A stretch of 64,000 nt of DNA, taken from assembly GCF_004345645.1 (NCBI RefSeq), contig NZ_SLWS01000019.1:98006-162005 (forward strand), in the 5' to 3' direction. The notes below the pieces were generated by a model, which made no database searches, was not told the DNA's origin, and saw only the letters and a program-made list of their open reading frames with translations. The stretch comes from Actinocrispum wychmicini (lineage in GTDB: Bacteria; Actinomycetota; Actinomycetes; Mycobacteriales; Pseudonocardiaceae). Numbering within the stretch: the stretch's first letter is position 1; the number at the start of each line of letters is the position of its first letter. The position numbers and the translations under genes were made by a program. This document shows, piece by piece, positions 32,577-41,184 of this stretch.

Positions 32577-33008
32577 ATGACCGCTCCCACCGCCGAGGCG
32601 GCAAGCGCTCCCGGTGACGAGGAGGTGCCTGCCACGACGAACGGACAGGGCACCAACGGGCCGGAGACCGAGGCGGCTGAAGCCGAGGACAAGCCCAAGC
32701 GCGGCGCCCGCACCAAGAGCACCGCGAAGAAGACCCGGACCGTGGAGCTGACGCTTACGGTGACCGGGACTCTGGACGGTGCGTGGCAGGCCGATCTGCT
32801 GCACGGCTCCACCCGGGTCGTGCAGGGCCTGTCCGTGCCGGCGGCGGCCGTCGCCAAGGCCGCCCAGGAGTTGCACCCGGACATCGCCGAGAAGATCGAC
32901 GAGGTGATCACGGCGGCCCGCGAGCAGCACGAGTCCCGGCTGCGCGAACTGGAGGCCGAGGTGGCCAAGGTCAAGCAGGCCCTGGCCGACCTCGGCGAAG
33001 AGTCCTGA
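32577..33008 (+). CDS. DUF6319-like small actinobacterial protein
   Basis: A 143-residue soluble protein. The N-terminal 55 residues are low complexity, acidic then strongly basic (KPKRGARTKSTAKKTR). A compact beta-rich part follows (about 56-95, 'VELTLTVTGTLDGAWQADLL'). The C-terminal 45 residues form a probable coiled coil (EQHESRLRELEAEVAKVKQA). The basic arm could bind nucleic acid. It resembles proteins annotated DUF6319, assigned from memory; function unknown. ATG 32577 follows AAAGGACC; a strong terminator lies downstream. Confidence 0.7.
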   Translation: MTAPTAEAASAPGDEEVPATTNGQGTNGPETEAAEAEDKPKRGARTKSTAKKTRTVELTLTVTGTLDGAWQADLLHGSTRVVQGLSVPAAAVAKAAQELHPDIAEKIDEVITAAREQHESRLRELEAEVAKVKQALADLGEES

Positions 33009-33073
33009 CGAACGCCCGTCGCCGGCCAGCCTGACCACCGGGCCCCGGCGCCGGAGCCTCCACGGACCACAAC

Positions 33074-33104
33074 CGGACCCCCGGCCCACGCGGCCGGGGG
33101 TCCG
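33074..33104 (+). terminator. Strong hairpin terminator between convergent genes
   Basis: CGGACCCCCGGCC (33074-33086) pairs perfectly with GGCCGGGGGTCCG (33092-33104) around a 5-nt loop, just after the DUF6319-like gene and before the stop of the opposing metallo-hydrolase gene (33109). Confidence 0.8.
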
Positions 33105-33108
33105 CCGG

Positions 33109-34158
33109 TCACTGGGCGGGCTGCCACCTTTGGACGTCGCCGTCGATCAGGTCGACCGTGCCGTTCTTGCGCATGTACTGCAGGTGCGCGCACGTTTCCG
33201 CGAGGGCGCTCCGGCGCATCAGCCCCTTGACCTTCGCCCAGCCACGCGACCACGTCAGGCGTTCGGTGACCTCCCAGGCCGTGGCCGCACCGGCTTCGGT
33301 CAGCACGGCGGTGATCTCGTCGCAACGCTCCCGGTGGTGCTGGACCAATGCGACCGTCCGGGCCGCGATCCCCCGGAACCGGTACTCGTGCGCGGGCAGC
33401 ACCTCCGCGGTGTCGAACTCCGCGATCCGTTTCAGCGACGCGATGTAGTTCGACAACGGATCCTCGTCCACCAACGCCAGTCCGATGTTCGGGCTGATCC
33501 TCGGTAGCACGTGGTCCCCGGTCAGCAGCACATCCGTGGCTTCGTCGTGCAGGCACAGGTGTCCAGGCGTGTGCCCTGGGGTCCACACCGCGCGCAGTGT
33601 CCGGTCGCCGTGCGGCACAAGGTCACCGTCGGCCAGCAGGATGTCCGGCTCGACCATGTCCATGAACGGTTTCATCGCCGCGAGCGAGAACGTCATCTGC
33701 TCGGCGACGTCGTCCGGCACCCCGGATGCCCTCAGCCAGTCCTTGTCCGCCGTTTCCGGCAGGGTACGGAAGAACCGGACTGGCAGCTGGTCGGCCTCGG
33801 CCGGGTGCATGGCCACCCAGGCGCCGGACTCCTCGCGGATCCGTCCGCTGAGCCCGTGGTGGTCGGCGTGCATGTGGGTCACCACCACACCCACCACATC
33901 GGACACTGACGCGCCGATCACGCCGAGCCCGGCGGTCAGCGCCTCCCATGTCACGTCCGAGAACCACCCGGGGTCGACCACCAGCAGCCCGTCGTCCGCG
34001 ACGGAGATGTAGCTGATCGTGTACCGCAGCGGATTGTGCGGAATGGGCACCGGCACCGACCAGAGCCCCGCACGGACCCGTTCGACGGGAGGTAACTCCT
34101 TGCGTTTCCAGGCTTCCCACTGCCCGGGTGCGCTCGGCTCAGCCGGGACGGTACTCAT
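33109..34158 (-). CDS. MBL-fold metallo-hydrolase
   Basis: A 349-residue hydrolase with the metallo-beta-lactamase zinc signature THMHADHHGL (about residue 97), then a further His in WTPGHTPGHLCLHD, an Asp in LLTGDHVL and the late His in LPAHEYRF. The C-terminal winged-helix-like tail (AWEVTERLTWSRGWAKV) is typical of the LACTB2/glyoxalase-II-like group. It lies 34 bp after the F420-type oxidoreductase on the same strand. Substrate unknown; thioester or phosphodiester hydrolysis are both possible. Confidence 0.85.
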   Translation of the reverse strand: MSTVPAEPSAPGQWEAWKRKELPPVERVRAGLWSVPVPIPHNPLRYTISYISVADDGLLVVDPGWFSDVTWEALTAGLGVIGASVSDVVGVVVTHMHADHHGLSGRIREESGAWVAMHPAEADQLPVRFFRTLPETADKDWLRASGVPDDVAEQMTFSLAAMKPFMDMVEPDILLADGDLVPHGDRTLRAVWTPGHTPGHLCLHDEATDVLLTGDHVLPRISPNIGLALVDEDPLSNYIASLKRIAEFDTAEVLPAHEYRFRGIAARTVALVQHHRERCDEITAVLTEAGAATAWEVTERLTWSRGWAKVKGLMRRSALAETCAHLQYMRKNGTVDLIDGDVQRWQPAQ

Positions 34159-34192
34159 GCCGCCTCCGCGGGGACAAGTACCTCGGCGGGGC

Positions 34193-35215
34193 TCATCCGA
34201 CGATCTCCGCGAGCGCCCGCAAGGTCGGCACGTCGGTGTTCACCAGCAGCGAAGTGACCACGCTTTCCTTCCACAGAGCCAGTTCGTCGCGGACCTTGGC
34301 CAACGGGCCGACAAGCGCGACGTCCTCGACCATGGCGGTCGGCACCGCGGCGACGGCCTCGGCCTTGTGGCCGTCCAGGTACAGTTCCTGGATCTTCTGG
34401 CACTCGGCCTGGTAGCCCAGGCGGACGAACACGTCGAAGTGGAAGTTGGCGCCCTTGGCCCCCATGCCGCCGATGTAGAGGGCGAGCATCGGCCGGACCC
34501 AGTCCGCGGCCTGCTCCACGTCGTCGTGCACCACGACCGGCAGGAACGCGGGGACCTCGAAGGTGTCCCAGTTCTGCCGGGCGCCTGGCCGGTCGAATCC
34601 GGTTTGGAGGGCGGTACGGTAGAAGTCGTTGCCGCGTGGGGAGAAGAACATCGGCAGCCAGCCGTCCGCGATCTCGGCGGCGAGCGCCACGTTCTTGGGT
34701 CCCTCGGCGGCCAGGAAGATCGGGATGTCCGTCCTGAGTGGATGCACAGTGGACTTCAGCGGCTTGCCCAGCCCGGCGCCGCCCTGGTACGGCAGCTGGA
34801 AGAACTCGCCCTGGTATTCCACCCGTTCCCGGGCGACAACCTTGCGCACGATGTCCAGGTACTCACGGGTCCGCGCGAGCGGCCGGGGATACGGCTGCCC
34901 GTACCACCCTTCGACCACCTGCGGCCCGGAAGCGCCGATCCCCAGGACAAAGCGCCCACCGGACAAGTGGTCGAGCGTCAACGCGGCCATCGCGGTCGCC
35001 GTGGGCGTCCGCGCGGACATCTGCAGAATGTTCGTGCCCAACCGCACCCGCTCAGTGCTCGCCCCCCACCACGCGAGCGGGGTGAGACAGTCCGAACCGT
35101 ACGCCTCGGCCGCCCAGATCGAGTCGAGGCCCAGCCGTTCGGCTTCGGCGATGGCGTCCCGCACCCCCTCAGGCGGGCCGGCCGACCAGTAGCCGGTGTG
35201 GAATCCGAGCTTCAC
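34193..35215 (-). CDS. LLM-class F420-dependent oxidoreductase
   Basis: A 340-residue TIM-barrel flavin/F420 oxidoreductase. It contains GLDSIWAAEAYGSDCLTP, ERVRLGTNILQMSARTP, LSGGRFVLGIGASGPQVVEG and PIFLAAEGPKNVALAAEIAD, as in F420-dependent reductases and dehydrogenases. Unlike the remnant at 19683-20138 it is complete. The ATG (35215) is 73 bp from the divergent PadR gene, with a palindromic operator between. Probably cotranscribed with the metallo-hydrolase. Substrate unknown. Confidence 0.88.
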   Translation of the reverse strand: MKLGFHTGYWSAGPPEGVRDAIAEAERLGLDSIWAAEAYGSDCLTPLAWWGASTERVRLGTNILQMSARTPTATAMAALTLDHLSGGRFVLGIGASGPQVVEGWYGQPYPRPLARTREYLDIVRKVVARERVEYQGEFFQLPYQGGAGLGKPLKSTVHPLRTDIPIFLAAEGPKNVALAAEIADGWLPMFFSPRGNDFYRTALQTGFDRPGARQNWDTFEVPAFLPVVVHDDVEQAADWVRPMLALYIGGMGAKGANFHFDVFVRLGYQAECQKIQELYLDGHKAEAVAAVPTAMVEDVALVGPLAKVRDELALWKESVVTSLLVNTDVPTLRALAEIVG

Positions 35216-35228
35216 GACAGCCTCCTAT

Positions 35229-35244
35229 ACTCAACTTCTTGAGT
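35229..35244. promoter_or_regulatory. Candidate PadR operator between divergent genes
   Basis: ACTCAACTTCTTGAGT has perfect 6-bp arms (ACTCAA/TTGAGT) around CTTC, with another TTGAGT half-site at 35254-35259. It sits 14 bp upstream of the oxidoreductase ATG and 44 bp upstream of the PadR ATG, so binding could repress both. Confidence 0.6.
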
Positions 35245-35287
35245 AATCATATCCTTGAGTACCTTCGCCACAAGAGACGGGAGGCAC

Positions 35288-35836
35288 ATGGCTCTGCGGC
35301 ACGCGTTGCTGGCGGCACTGCTCGACCGTGAGCTGAGCGGCTACCAACTCACCAAGCTGTTCGACCTGGACGTCTCCTCCTTCTGGCACGCCGCGTCCCA
35401 ACAGCTGTACGTCGACCTCGCCAAACTCGAGGCCGACGGCCTGCTCACCGGCCACGAAGTGGTCCAGCAAGGCCGCCCCAACAAGCGCGTGTTCCGGCTG
35501 ACCCACGCCGGCCTCGACGAACTGACCCGGTTCACCCTCGCCCCCACCAAACCCACCTCGATCCGCGACGACCTCCTCGTGAAGGCCTACGCCGCCCGCG
35601 CCGCCGACCCCGGGAAACTCGCCGCCCAACTGGAGCAGCGCGCCGAGCAATCGCGCACGAAAGCCCAGTATCTGGCTGAACAGTTGGCTAGATTGCTGGA
35701 GGGCAGGTCCGAGGAGGAGTACCTGAGAACCGCGGAGAACATCGGCCCTTATCTGGCCGGAACGCGCGGGCGGATGTACGAGGAGGAACAGGCCGCCTGG
35801 TGCTCCTGGGCCGCGGCGGCTCTGCGAGGACGTTGA
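35288..35836 (+). CDS. PadR-family transcriptional regulator
   Basis: A 182-residue repressor-type protein. The N-terminal winged helix (about 3-80) has 'ALLAALLDRELSGYQLTKLF' and a VVQQGRPNKRVFRLTHAG wing. The C-terminal dimerisation helices (about 85-182) belong to the PadR/Vir subfamily. ATG 35288 follows GGGAGGC. Divergence from the F420 oxidoreductase/metallo-hydrolase genes makes these the likely targets; an aromatic or drug-like inducer is usual in the family. Confidence 0.88.
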   Translation: MALRHALLAALLDRELSGYQLTKLFDLDVSSFWHAASQQLYVDLAKLEADGLLTGHEVVQQGRPNKRVFRLTHAGLDELTRFTLAPTKPTSIRDDLLVKAYAARAADPGKLAAQLEQRAEQSRTKAQYLAEQLARLLEGRSEEEYLRTAENIGPYLAGTRGRMYEEEQAAWCSWAAAALRGR

Positions 35837-35856
35837 CGACAACGGGGGTTCTTCGC

Positions 35857-36702
35857 ATGACGAAACCCGGACCGCTGGTGTTGGTCGCGGTGGTCGTCGT
35901 GATCGCCGCCGGGGTTGTCCTCGTTTCCGGTGGCCGTCTGCCGTGGATCGACGGCGATTCGTCCACCCCTGCCAGCGCGCCCGACTCCTGCGGCATTCCC
36001 CAGTCGGTCAACGTTGACCCGACGGCCGCAGCCTCGGGTGTCCGGGTCGTCGACCAGGGGCTGCCCCAGGCCGACAACGGCCAACTCAGCCTGGGCGTGG
36101 TGCTGGAGAACACCAGTGACAAGGTGGCCTACCGGACGCGGGTCACCTACAAGCTGTTCGACGCCGGCCATTCGCCGATCACCAGGACGTACCTGACGGA
36201 CGCCGTGATTCCGGTGATGCTGCCCGGCCAGCGGGTCGGCGCCGGGGTCAGCGACCTTCAGGACAGTCCGAAGGCGGCGTCGCTCGAGGTGCAGATCGGC
36301 ACGACCACATGGCTGCCCAGGGACGCGCTGGGCGGCTTCTCGCCGGTAACCGCCAAATATCTCCGAACCCGGCCCAGTCCGCCCGGAAGTCCGCCGCTGG
36401 TCAGCGTCGACTACCACGAGACCTCGGCCAACTGCCGGCCGCTGTACCCGGCGAAGGTGGGCGCGGTCTTCCGGGACGCGGGTGGGAAGATCGTCGGCGG
36501 TGACCTCGTCGACTCGACGATCGGGTTCATGACCTACGACGAGCAGCACAAGGCGGTCGTCCCGGAGCTGGCGCCGCCGACTCCTGAGTGTGCGCCGGGA
36601 GAACGGGACACGTGGATAGTTCCGCACACGGGCCGCGTCCCTGCCATGGACGACGCGCGCACGGAGATCTATCCGTTCTGCGACATCCAGTCGATCAGCT
36701 GA
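35857..36702 (+). CDS. Membrane-anchored extracytoplasmic protein of unknown function
   Basis: A 281-residue protein with a single N-terminal TM helix (about residues 7-25, 'PLVLVAVVVVIAAGVVLV') and an extracytoplasmic domain. That domain has four or more cysteines (DSCGIP, NCRPL, PECAPG, PFCDIQ) and a beta-rich pattern with LGVVLENTSDKVAYRTRVTY, resembling an Ig-like/FxLYD-type sandwich. No enzyme motif is visible. It starts 20 bp after the PadR gene (ATG 35857), so it may be cotranscribed. Confidence 0.7.
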   Translation: MTKPGPLVLVAVVVVIAAGVVLVSGGRLPWIDGDSSTPASAPDSCGIPQSVNVDPTAAASGVRVVDQGLPQADNGQLSLGVVLENTSDKVAYRTRVTYKLFDAGHSPITRTYLTDAVIPVMLPGQRVGAGVSDLQDSPKAASLEVQIGTTTWLPRDALGGFSPVTAKYLRTRPSPPGSPPLVSVDYHETSANCRPLYPAKVGAVFRDAGGKIVGGDLVDSTIGFMTYDEQHKAVVPELAPPTPECAPGERDTWIVPHTGRVPAMDDARTEIYPFCDIQSIS

Positions 36703-36769
36703 CCCGGCGAGTCCACGAACGACGGCCGCGACGTGCCACCGTGCTCGACCGGCGATTAGGGTTGCCGAG

Positions 36770-37663
36770 GTGGAGCCCAGCGCGATCGGACAGGCGCTGC
36801 TCGCCGTCGGCGACCAGTGGACCCTGCTGATCCTTCAGCGCGCCTTCCTCAAGCACACCCGGCGGTTCGCGGACTGGCGCGCCGAGCTCGGGGTGTCCGA
36901 GTCGGTGTTGGCCGGGCGGCTGCGGGAGATGGTGGCTGGGGGGTTGCTGCGGCCGGCGCCGTATCGCAGTGGGCGGACGCGGACCGAGTACTGGCTCACC
37001 GAGAAGGCCATTGACCTGTGGCCGTTGTTGGTGTCGATCTGGTCGTGGGAACGGGCTTGGGTGACGCGGCCGCATCCGTTGCCGGATCTGGTGCATCTGG
37101 GGTGTGGCCGGTCGGGGGATGTCGAGTTGGGGTGTTCCTCGTGTGGGAAGGCGCCGGTGGCGGCCAGGGACACGACCATGACTCGGGCCATGAACACGAC
37201 GTTCGCGCATGTCAGCGCGCCACGGTTGCATCGCAGGACGGTTCGGGACGTGTCCACGGACGCGTTGTCCTACCTGCCGGCGACCATGGAGATTCTGGGT
37301 GACCGGTGGAGCACGGTCGTGTTGGCCGCCGCGTTCATGCGGATGCGGCGGTTCTCGGAGTTCGAGGCGAAGCTCAAGGCGCCGCCGTCCGTGCTCAGTG
37401 ACCGATTACGTAGGTTCACCGAGCTGGATGTGTTCTACCAGAACGGGCTTGAGTACCGGCTCACCACCAAGGGGCAGGCGTTCTTCGGGGTTTACTCGGT
37501 CCTGGTCGACTGGGCGCAGCGGTGGTACGCGGGGGCGCCGGACACCCGGATCACCATCAACCACACGATCTGTCAGCGCGAGCTGGTGCCGTATCTGCGG
37601 TGCACCTTGTGTCTGGAGCCGATGTCACGCAGCGCGATCCGGTTCGATCTGCACGCGCCGTGA
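36770..37663 (+). CDS. Tandem HxlR-type winged-helix regulator
   Basis: Two HxlR domains lie in one 297-residue chain. The first (about 1-100) has LAVGDQWTLLILQRAF and 'ESVLAGRLREMVAGGLL'. The second (about 165-270) has EILGDRWSTVVLAAAFM and SVLSDRLRRFTELDVF. Each is followed by a Cys-containing tail (CGRSG...CSSCGKA and CQREL...CTLCLEP). HxlR proteins normally dimerise; here one polypeptide supplies both halves. The paired cysteines could bind metal or respond to oxidants or electrophiles. GTG 36770 is supported by frame and a GAGG just upstream. Confidence 0.82.
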   Translation: MEPSAIGQALLAVGDQWTLLILQRAFLKHTRRFADWRAELGVSESVLAGRLREMVAGGLLRPAPYRSGRTRTEYWLTEKAIDLWPLLVSIWSWERAWVTRPHPLPDLVHLGCGRSGDVELGCSSCGKAPVAARDTTMTRAMNTTFAHVSAPRLHRRTVRDVSTDALSYLPATMEILGDRWSTVVLAAAFMRMRRFSEFEAKLKAPPSVLSDRLRRFTELDVFYQNGLEYRLTTKGQAFFGVYSVLVDWAQRWYAGAPDTRITINHTICQRELVPYLRCTLCLEPMSRSAIRFDLHAP

Positions 37664-37773
37664 CGCGCTACTCCATCTGGGCGATAGAAGTTGACCAATA
37701 GGGGGCAATTGCTTGAACCGGTCAGCGGAACAGTGCTACTCATCGGTAGCTATGTCTCAGGAGGCCGGTCCCC

Positions 37774-39825
37774 ATGCGATCCGAGTGCTTTGAGGTGCGG
37801 ACCGTCGTGAGCCATCCACCCTCGACGGTGTGGGAGGTGATCGGCGAGCCCGAGCTCTATCCCCGGTATGTCCGCGGGCTGGCGTGGTGCGAACGGGTGA
37901 CCACGCATCGTGGCCGCGGCTCCCGATACCTGCTGAGGGTAGACCGCGACGACGAGGTCGAGGTCCTCATCTACCGGCGCGACGAACACATAGTGTGGTC
38001 GAGCGTGGCCGCCCGGCAGCACCGGCTGTCGATCAGGCTGCGGCCGACGTCCCGCGGCGGCACCGAGATCAACGTCCTGCTCACGCTGCTCGCCCCGGAC
38101 CGGGAGCTGCCGCTCGGCGAGACCGCGATCCGGCGCCGCGTCGAGGAGGCGTTCGACCGGCTCAGCGACCAGCTCGACCGGGTCCCCGCTCCCCTGCCGC
38201 CGACGCCGCGCGACCCGGCGTCGTCCCGCGGATCGCTGGTGAGCGTGGCGAAAGTCCTGGTCAAGGCGGGTGTGCTGACCGCCGCCCGACCGGACAAGAC
38301 CGTGCGCCAACTGGCCGCGCTGGGGCGGTGGGGCGCGACTGTCGTGGGCGGATACGGCGCGTCGGCCGCTCGCGCGCCGCACGACCTGGCATACCAGGAC
38401 GAACGGTCCCAGCGGACGTTCGCCGAGGTCGAGGAACGCACGAACCGCCTGGCGCACGCCCTGAAGAGCTACCAGGTCGGGCCGGGCTCGCGGGTCGCGC
38501 TGATGTGCCGCAACCACGGCGCCATGATCGAGTCGATGATCGCGTGCGGGAAGCTCGGCGCGGACGTCGTGCTGATGAACACCGGGCTGGCGGCCAACCA
38601 GATCGCCGAGGTGATCCGGCTGCACACGCCGGCCGTGCTGATGGCGGACGACGAGTTCGGCCGGCTCGGCCAGTTCGTGCCCGCGCATGTGCCGAGAATC
38701 CGCACTTGGCCAGAGACCGAACACTGTGACGTGCGCACGGTCGAGGACCTGATCGCCGAAGGGTCCCCGGACCGGCTGGCACCGCCCGGCCGCGCCGGCC
38801 GGATCGTGGTGCTGACCTCAGGCACGACGGGTTCGCCGAAAGGCGCGCGCCGTCCGACACCACGCGGACTGGGTGACGCGGCCGCCGTGCTGTCCCGGAT
38901 TCCCTTGCGGGTCGGGGAGAAAATGCTGGTGTCGGCTCCGCTGTTCCACACGTGGGGTCTCGCCGCGATGCAGCTGGGCACGGCGTTGCGCGCCACTCTG
39001 GTACTACAGCGCCGGTTCGACCCGCAGTCCGCGTTGCGCGCCATCGTCGACCACAAGTGCACGTCGATGTTCGCGGTGCCGATCATGTTGCAGCGCATGA
39101 TGGATCTGCCGGACAGCCTGCGGGAACGGTACGACACGTCGTCGTTGCGCGTGGTCGCGAGCAGCGGTTCGGCGCTGCCCGGACGGCTGGTCGACCACTT
39201 CATGGACTCGTTCGGGGACGTCCTCTACAACCTGTACGGCTCAACGGAAGTGTCGTGGGCGACCATCGCGGATCCGGCGGACCTGCGCGCGGCCCGGACC
39301 ACCGCCGGGCACCCGCCGTTCGGCACCCGGATCGGAATCCTTGACAGCCAGGGGATCTCGGTGCCGCCGGGATCCACCGGGCGGATCTTCGTGGGCAACG
39401 ACATGCTGTTCGAGGGATACACCGACGGCGGCCAGCTGGCGCTGCGGCACACGCTGATGGACACCGGCGACCGCGGGTACCTGGACGCCGACGGCCGGCT
39501 GTTCGTCGACGGCCGGGACGACGAGATGATCGTCTCCGGCGGCGAGAACGTGTTCCCCCGGCCGGTCGAGGACATCCTGGCCGCGCTGCCCCAAGTGCGC
39601 GAGGCGGCCGTGGTGGGCGTGCCGGACATCGAATACGGCCAACGCCTGGCCGCGTACATCGTGCTGCGGCCGGGATCCAGGCTGGACGCGGACAGCGTGC
39701 GGACGTACGTCCACCAGCGACTGGCGCGGTTCGCCGTCCCCCGGGACGTGGTCTTCGTGGAAACCCTCCCGCGCAACGCCACCGGCAAGGTGCTCAAGCG
39801 CGTCCTGGAAGACGGCCACTGGTGA
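37774..39825 (+). CDS. SRPBCC-domain/acyl-CoA synthetase fusion
   Basis: A 683-residue fusion. Residues 1-145 form an SRPBCC (START/Bet v1-like) lipid-binding domain ('VVSHPPSTVWEVIGEPELYP'). Residues about 185-683 are an AMP-forming acyl-CoA ligase with VVLTSGTTGSPKGARR, LYGSTEVSW, DTGDRGYLD, DEMIVSGGENVFP and PRNATGKVLKR (catalytic Lys). The start (ATG 37774) has a CAGGAGG site. The lipid-binding part may capture or present a hydrophobic substrate to the ligase. A stand-alone transcription unit, followed by a hairpin and the chitinase promoter. Confidence 0.85.
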   Translation: MRSECFEVRTVVSHPPSTVWEVIGEPELYPRYVRGLAWCERVTTHRGRGSRYLLRVDRDDEVEVLIYRRDEHIVWSSVAARQHRLSIRLRPTSRGGTEINVLLTLLAPDRELPLGETAIRRRVEEAFDRLSDQLDRVPAPLPPTPRDPASSRGSLVSVAKVLVKAGVLTAARPDKTVRQLAALGRWGATVVGGYGASAARAPHDLAYQDERSQRTFAEVEERTNRLAHALKSYQVGPGSRVALMCRNHGAMIESMIACGKLGADVVLMNTGLAANQIAEVIRLHTPAVLMADDEFGRLGQFVPAHVPRIRTWPETEHCDVRTVEDLIAEGSPDRLAPPGRAGRIVVLTSGTTGSPKGARRPTPRGLGDAAAVLSRIPLRVGEKMLVSAPLFHTWGLAAMQLGTALRATLVLQRRFDPQSALRAIVDHKCTSMFAVPIMLQRMMDLPDSLRERYDTSSLRVVASSGSALPGRLVDHFMDSFGDVLYNLYGSTEVSWATIADPADLRAARTTAGHPPFGTRIGILDSQGISVPPGSTGRIFVGNDMLFEGYTDGGQLALRHTLMDTGDRGYLDADGRLFVDGRDDEMIVSGGENVFPRPVEDILAALPQVREAAVVGVPDIEYGQRLAAYIVLRPGSRLDADSVRTYVHQRLARFAVPRDVVFVETLPRNATGKVLKRVLEDGHW

Positions 39826-39830
39826 ACGAA

Positions 39831-39848
39831 TTGTCCGTTTTCGGACAA
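39831..39848. terminator. Small hairpin after the acyl-CoA synthetase gene
   Basis: TTGTCCG (39831-39837) and CGGACAA (39842-39848) pair perfectly around TTTT, 6 bp after the stop. It could be a terminator or an operator just upstream of the chitinase promoter. Confidence 0.45.
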
Positions 39849-39852
39849 ACCA

Positions 39853-39881
39853 TTGACGTATTGGTCTAGTCCACTTACGTT
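39853..39881 (+). promoter_or_regulatory. Chitinase promoter with DasR-like (dre) operator in its spacer
   Basis: TTGACG (39853-39858) and TACGTT (39876-39881) are -35 and -10 candidates 17 bp apart. Between them lies ATTGGTCTAGTCCACT (39860-39875), matching the Streptomyces DasR element A(C/G)TGGTCTAGACCA(C/G)T at about 14 of 16 positions. A repressor bound there would block polymerase; in streptomycetes GlcNAc-6-P or GlcN-6-P releases DasR. Confidence 0.7.
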
Positions 39882-39975
39882 GGTAAAGGTTCACCAAACC
39901 CCGGGCCAGGCGCGGGCTCCGCGGTTCCCCTGCTGGTGCGGTGTCTCGCACACCGCCTCCACCCTCGGAGAACGC

Positions 39976-41184
39976 ATGTTGCGAACCAAGCTCGCGGCGC
40001 TCGGCACAGCGCTGGTCACCGTTCTGTCGGCGTTCACCGCCGCCACCGTCCTGTCCACGCCGGCCGCGGCCTCGCCGAACGGCAACGTCCTCGGCTACTT
40101 CACCGAATGGGGTGTGTACGCCCGCAACTACCACGTCAAGAACGTCAAGACGAGCGGTTCGGCGGCCAAGCTGACCCACATCAACTACGCGTTCGGCAAC
40201 GTGGTCAACGGCCAGTGCGCGCTCGGCGACACCTACGCCGACTACGACAAGTTCTACGACGCCGGGTCCAGTGTGGACGGTGTGGCGGACACGTGGGACA
40301 CCGGCGCCCTGCGCGGCAACTTCAACCAGCTGCGCAAGCTTAAGAAGCAGTTCCCGAACCTCAAGGTGATCTTCTCGTTCGGCGGCTGGACCTGGTCCGG
40401 CGGGTTCGGCCAGGCCGCGGCCAACCCGACCGCGTTCGCCAACTCCTGCTTCAACCTGGTCAACGACCCGCGTTGGGCCGGCGTGTTCGACGGGATCGAC
40501 ATCGACTGGGAGTACCCGAACGCCTGCGGGCTGGGCTGTGACTCCAGCGGCCCGGACGCGTTCACCCGGCTGGGCCAGGCGTTGCGCGCCAAGTTCGGCT
40601 CGAAGCTGGTCACCGCCGCGATCACCGCGGACGCGTCGGCCGGCGGCAAGATCGACAAGTCGAACTACGCGGCCGCGTCCCAGTACTTCAACTGGTTCAA
40701 CGTGATGACGTACGACTTCTTCGGCGCCTGGGCCGCGCAGGGCCCGACCGCGCCGCACTCCCCGCTGACGTCGTACACCGGGATCCCGCAGTCCGGGTTC
40801 AACACCAACGAGGCGATCGCCAAGCTCAGGACCCAGGGCGTGCCGGCGAGCAAGCTCTGGATCGGCGTCGGCTTCTACGGCCGCGGCTGGACCGGCGTCA
40901 CCCAGGCCACCCCCGGCGGCACCGCGACCGGCCCGGCGCCCGGCACGTACGAGCAGGGCATCGAGGACTACAAGGTGATCAAGACCAGGTGCCCGAGCAC
41001 CGGCACCATCGCGGGCACGGCGTACGCCAAGTGCGGCTCGCAGTGGTGGAGCTACGACACCCCGAGCACCATCCCGGGGAAGATGAGCTGGGCCAAGGGA
41101 CAGGGTCTCGGCGGCGCCTTCTTCTGGGAGCTGTCCGGTGACACCACCAGCGGCGAACTGGTCACCGCGGTGAAGAACGGCTGA
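39976..41184 (+). CDS. Secreted GH18 chitinase
   Basis: A 402-residue chitinase that hydrolyses beta-1,4-GlcNAc polymers outside the cell. The signal peptide (about 1-36) ends STPAAA. The TIM barrel shows KVIFSFGGWTWSGGF and the catalytic DxxDxDxE motif DGIDIDWEYP (about residues 172-181), then VMTYDFFGAWA. There is no chitin-binding module. ATG 39976 is the first codon giving a clean signal peptide. It is preceded by a DasR-like site. Its stop is directly back to back with the kinase gene's stop (TGATCA at 41182-41187). Confidence 0.92.
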   Translation: MLRTKLAALGTALVTVLSAFTAATVLSTPAAASPNGNVLGYFTEWGVYARNYHVKNVKTSGSAAKLTHINYAFGNVVNGQCALGDTYADYDKFYDAGSSVDGVADTWDTGALRGNFNQLRKLKKQFPNLKVIFSFGGWTWSGGFGQAAANPTAFANSCFNLVNDPRWAGVFDGIDIDWEYPNACGLGCDSSGPDAFTRLGQALRAKFGSKLVTAAITADASAGGKIDKSNYAAASQYFNWFNVMTYDFFGAWAAQGPTAPHSPLTSYTGIPQSGFNTNEAIAKLRTQGVPASKLWIGVGFYGRGWTGVTQATPGGTATGPAPGTYEQGIEDYKVIKTRCPSTGTIAGTAYAKCGSQWWSYDTPSTIPGKMSWAKGQGLGGAFFWELSGDTTSGELVTAVKNG

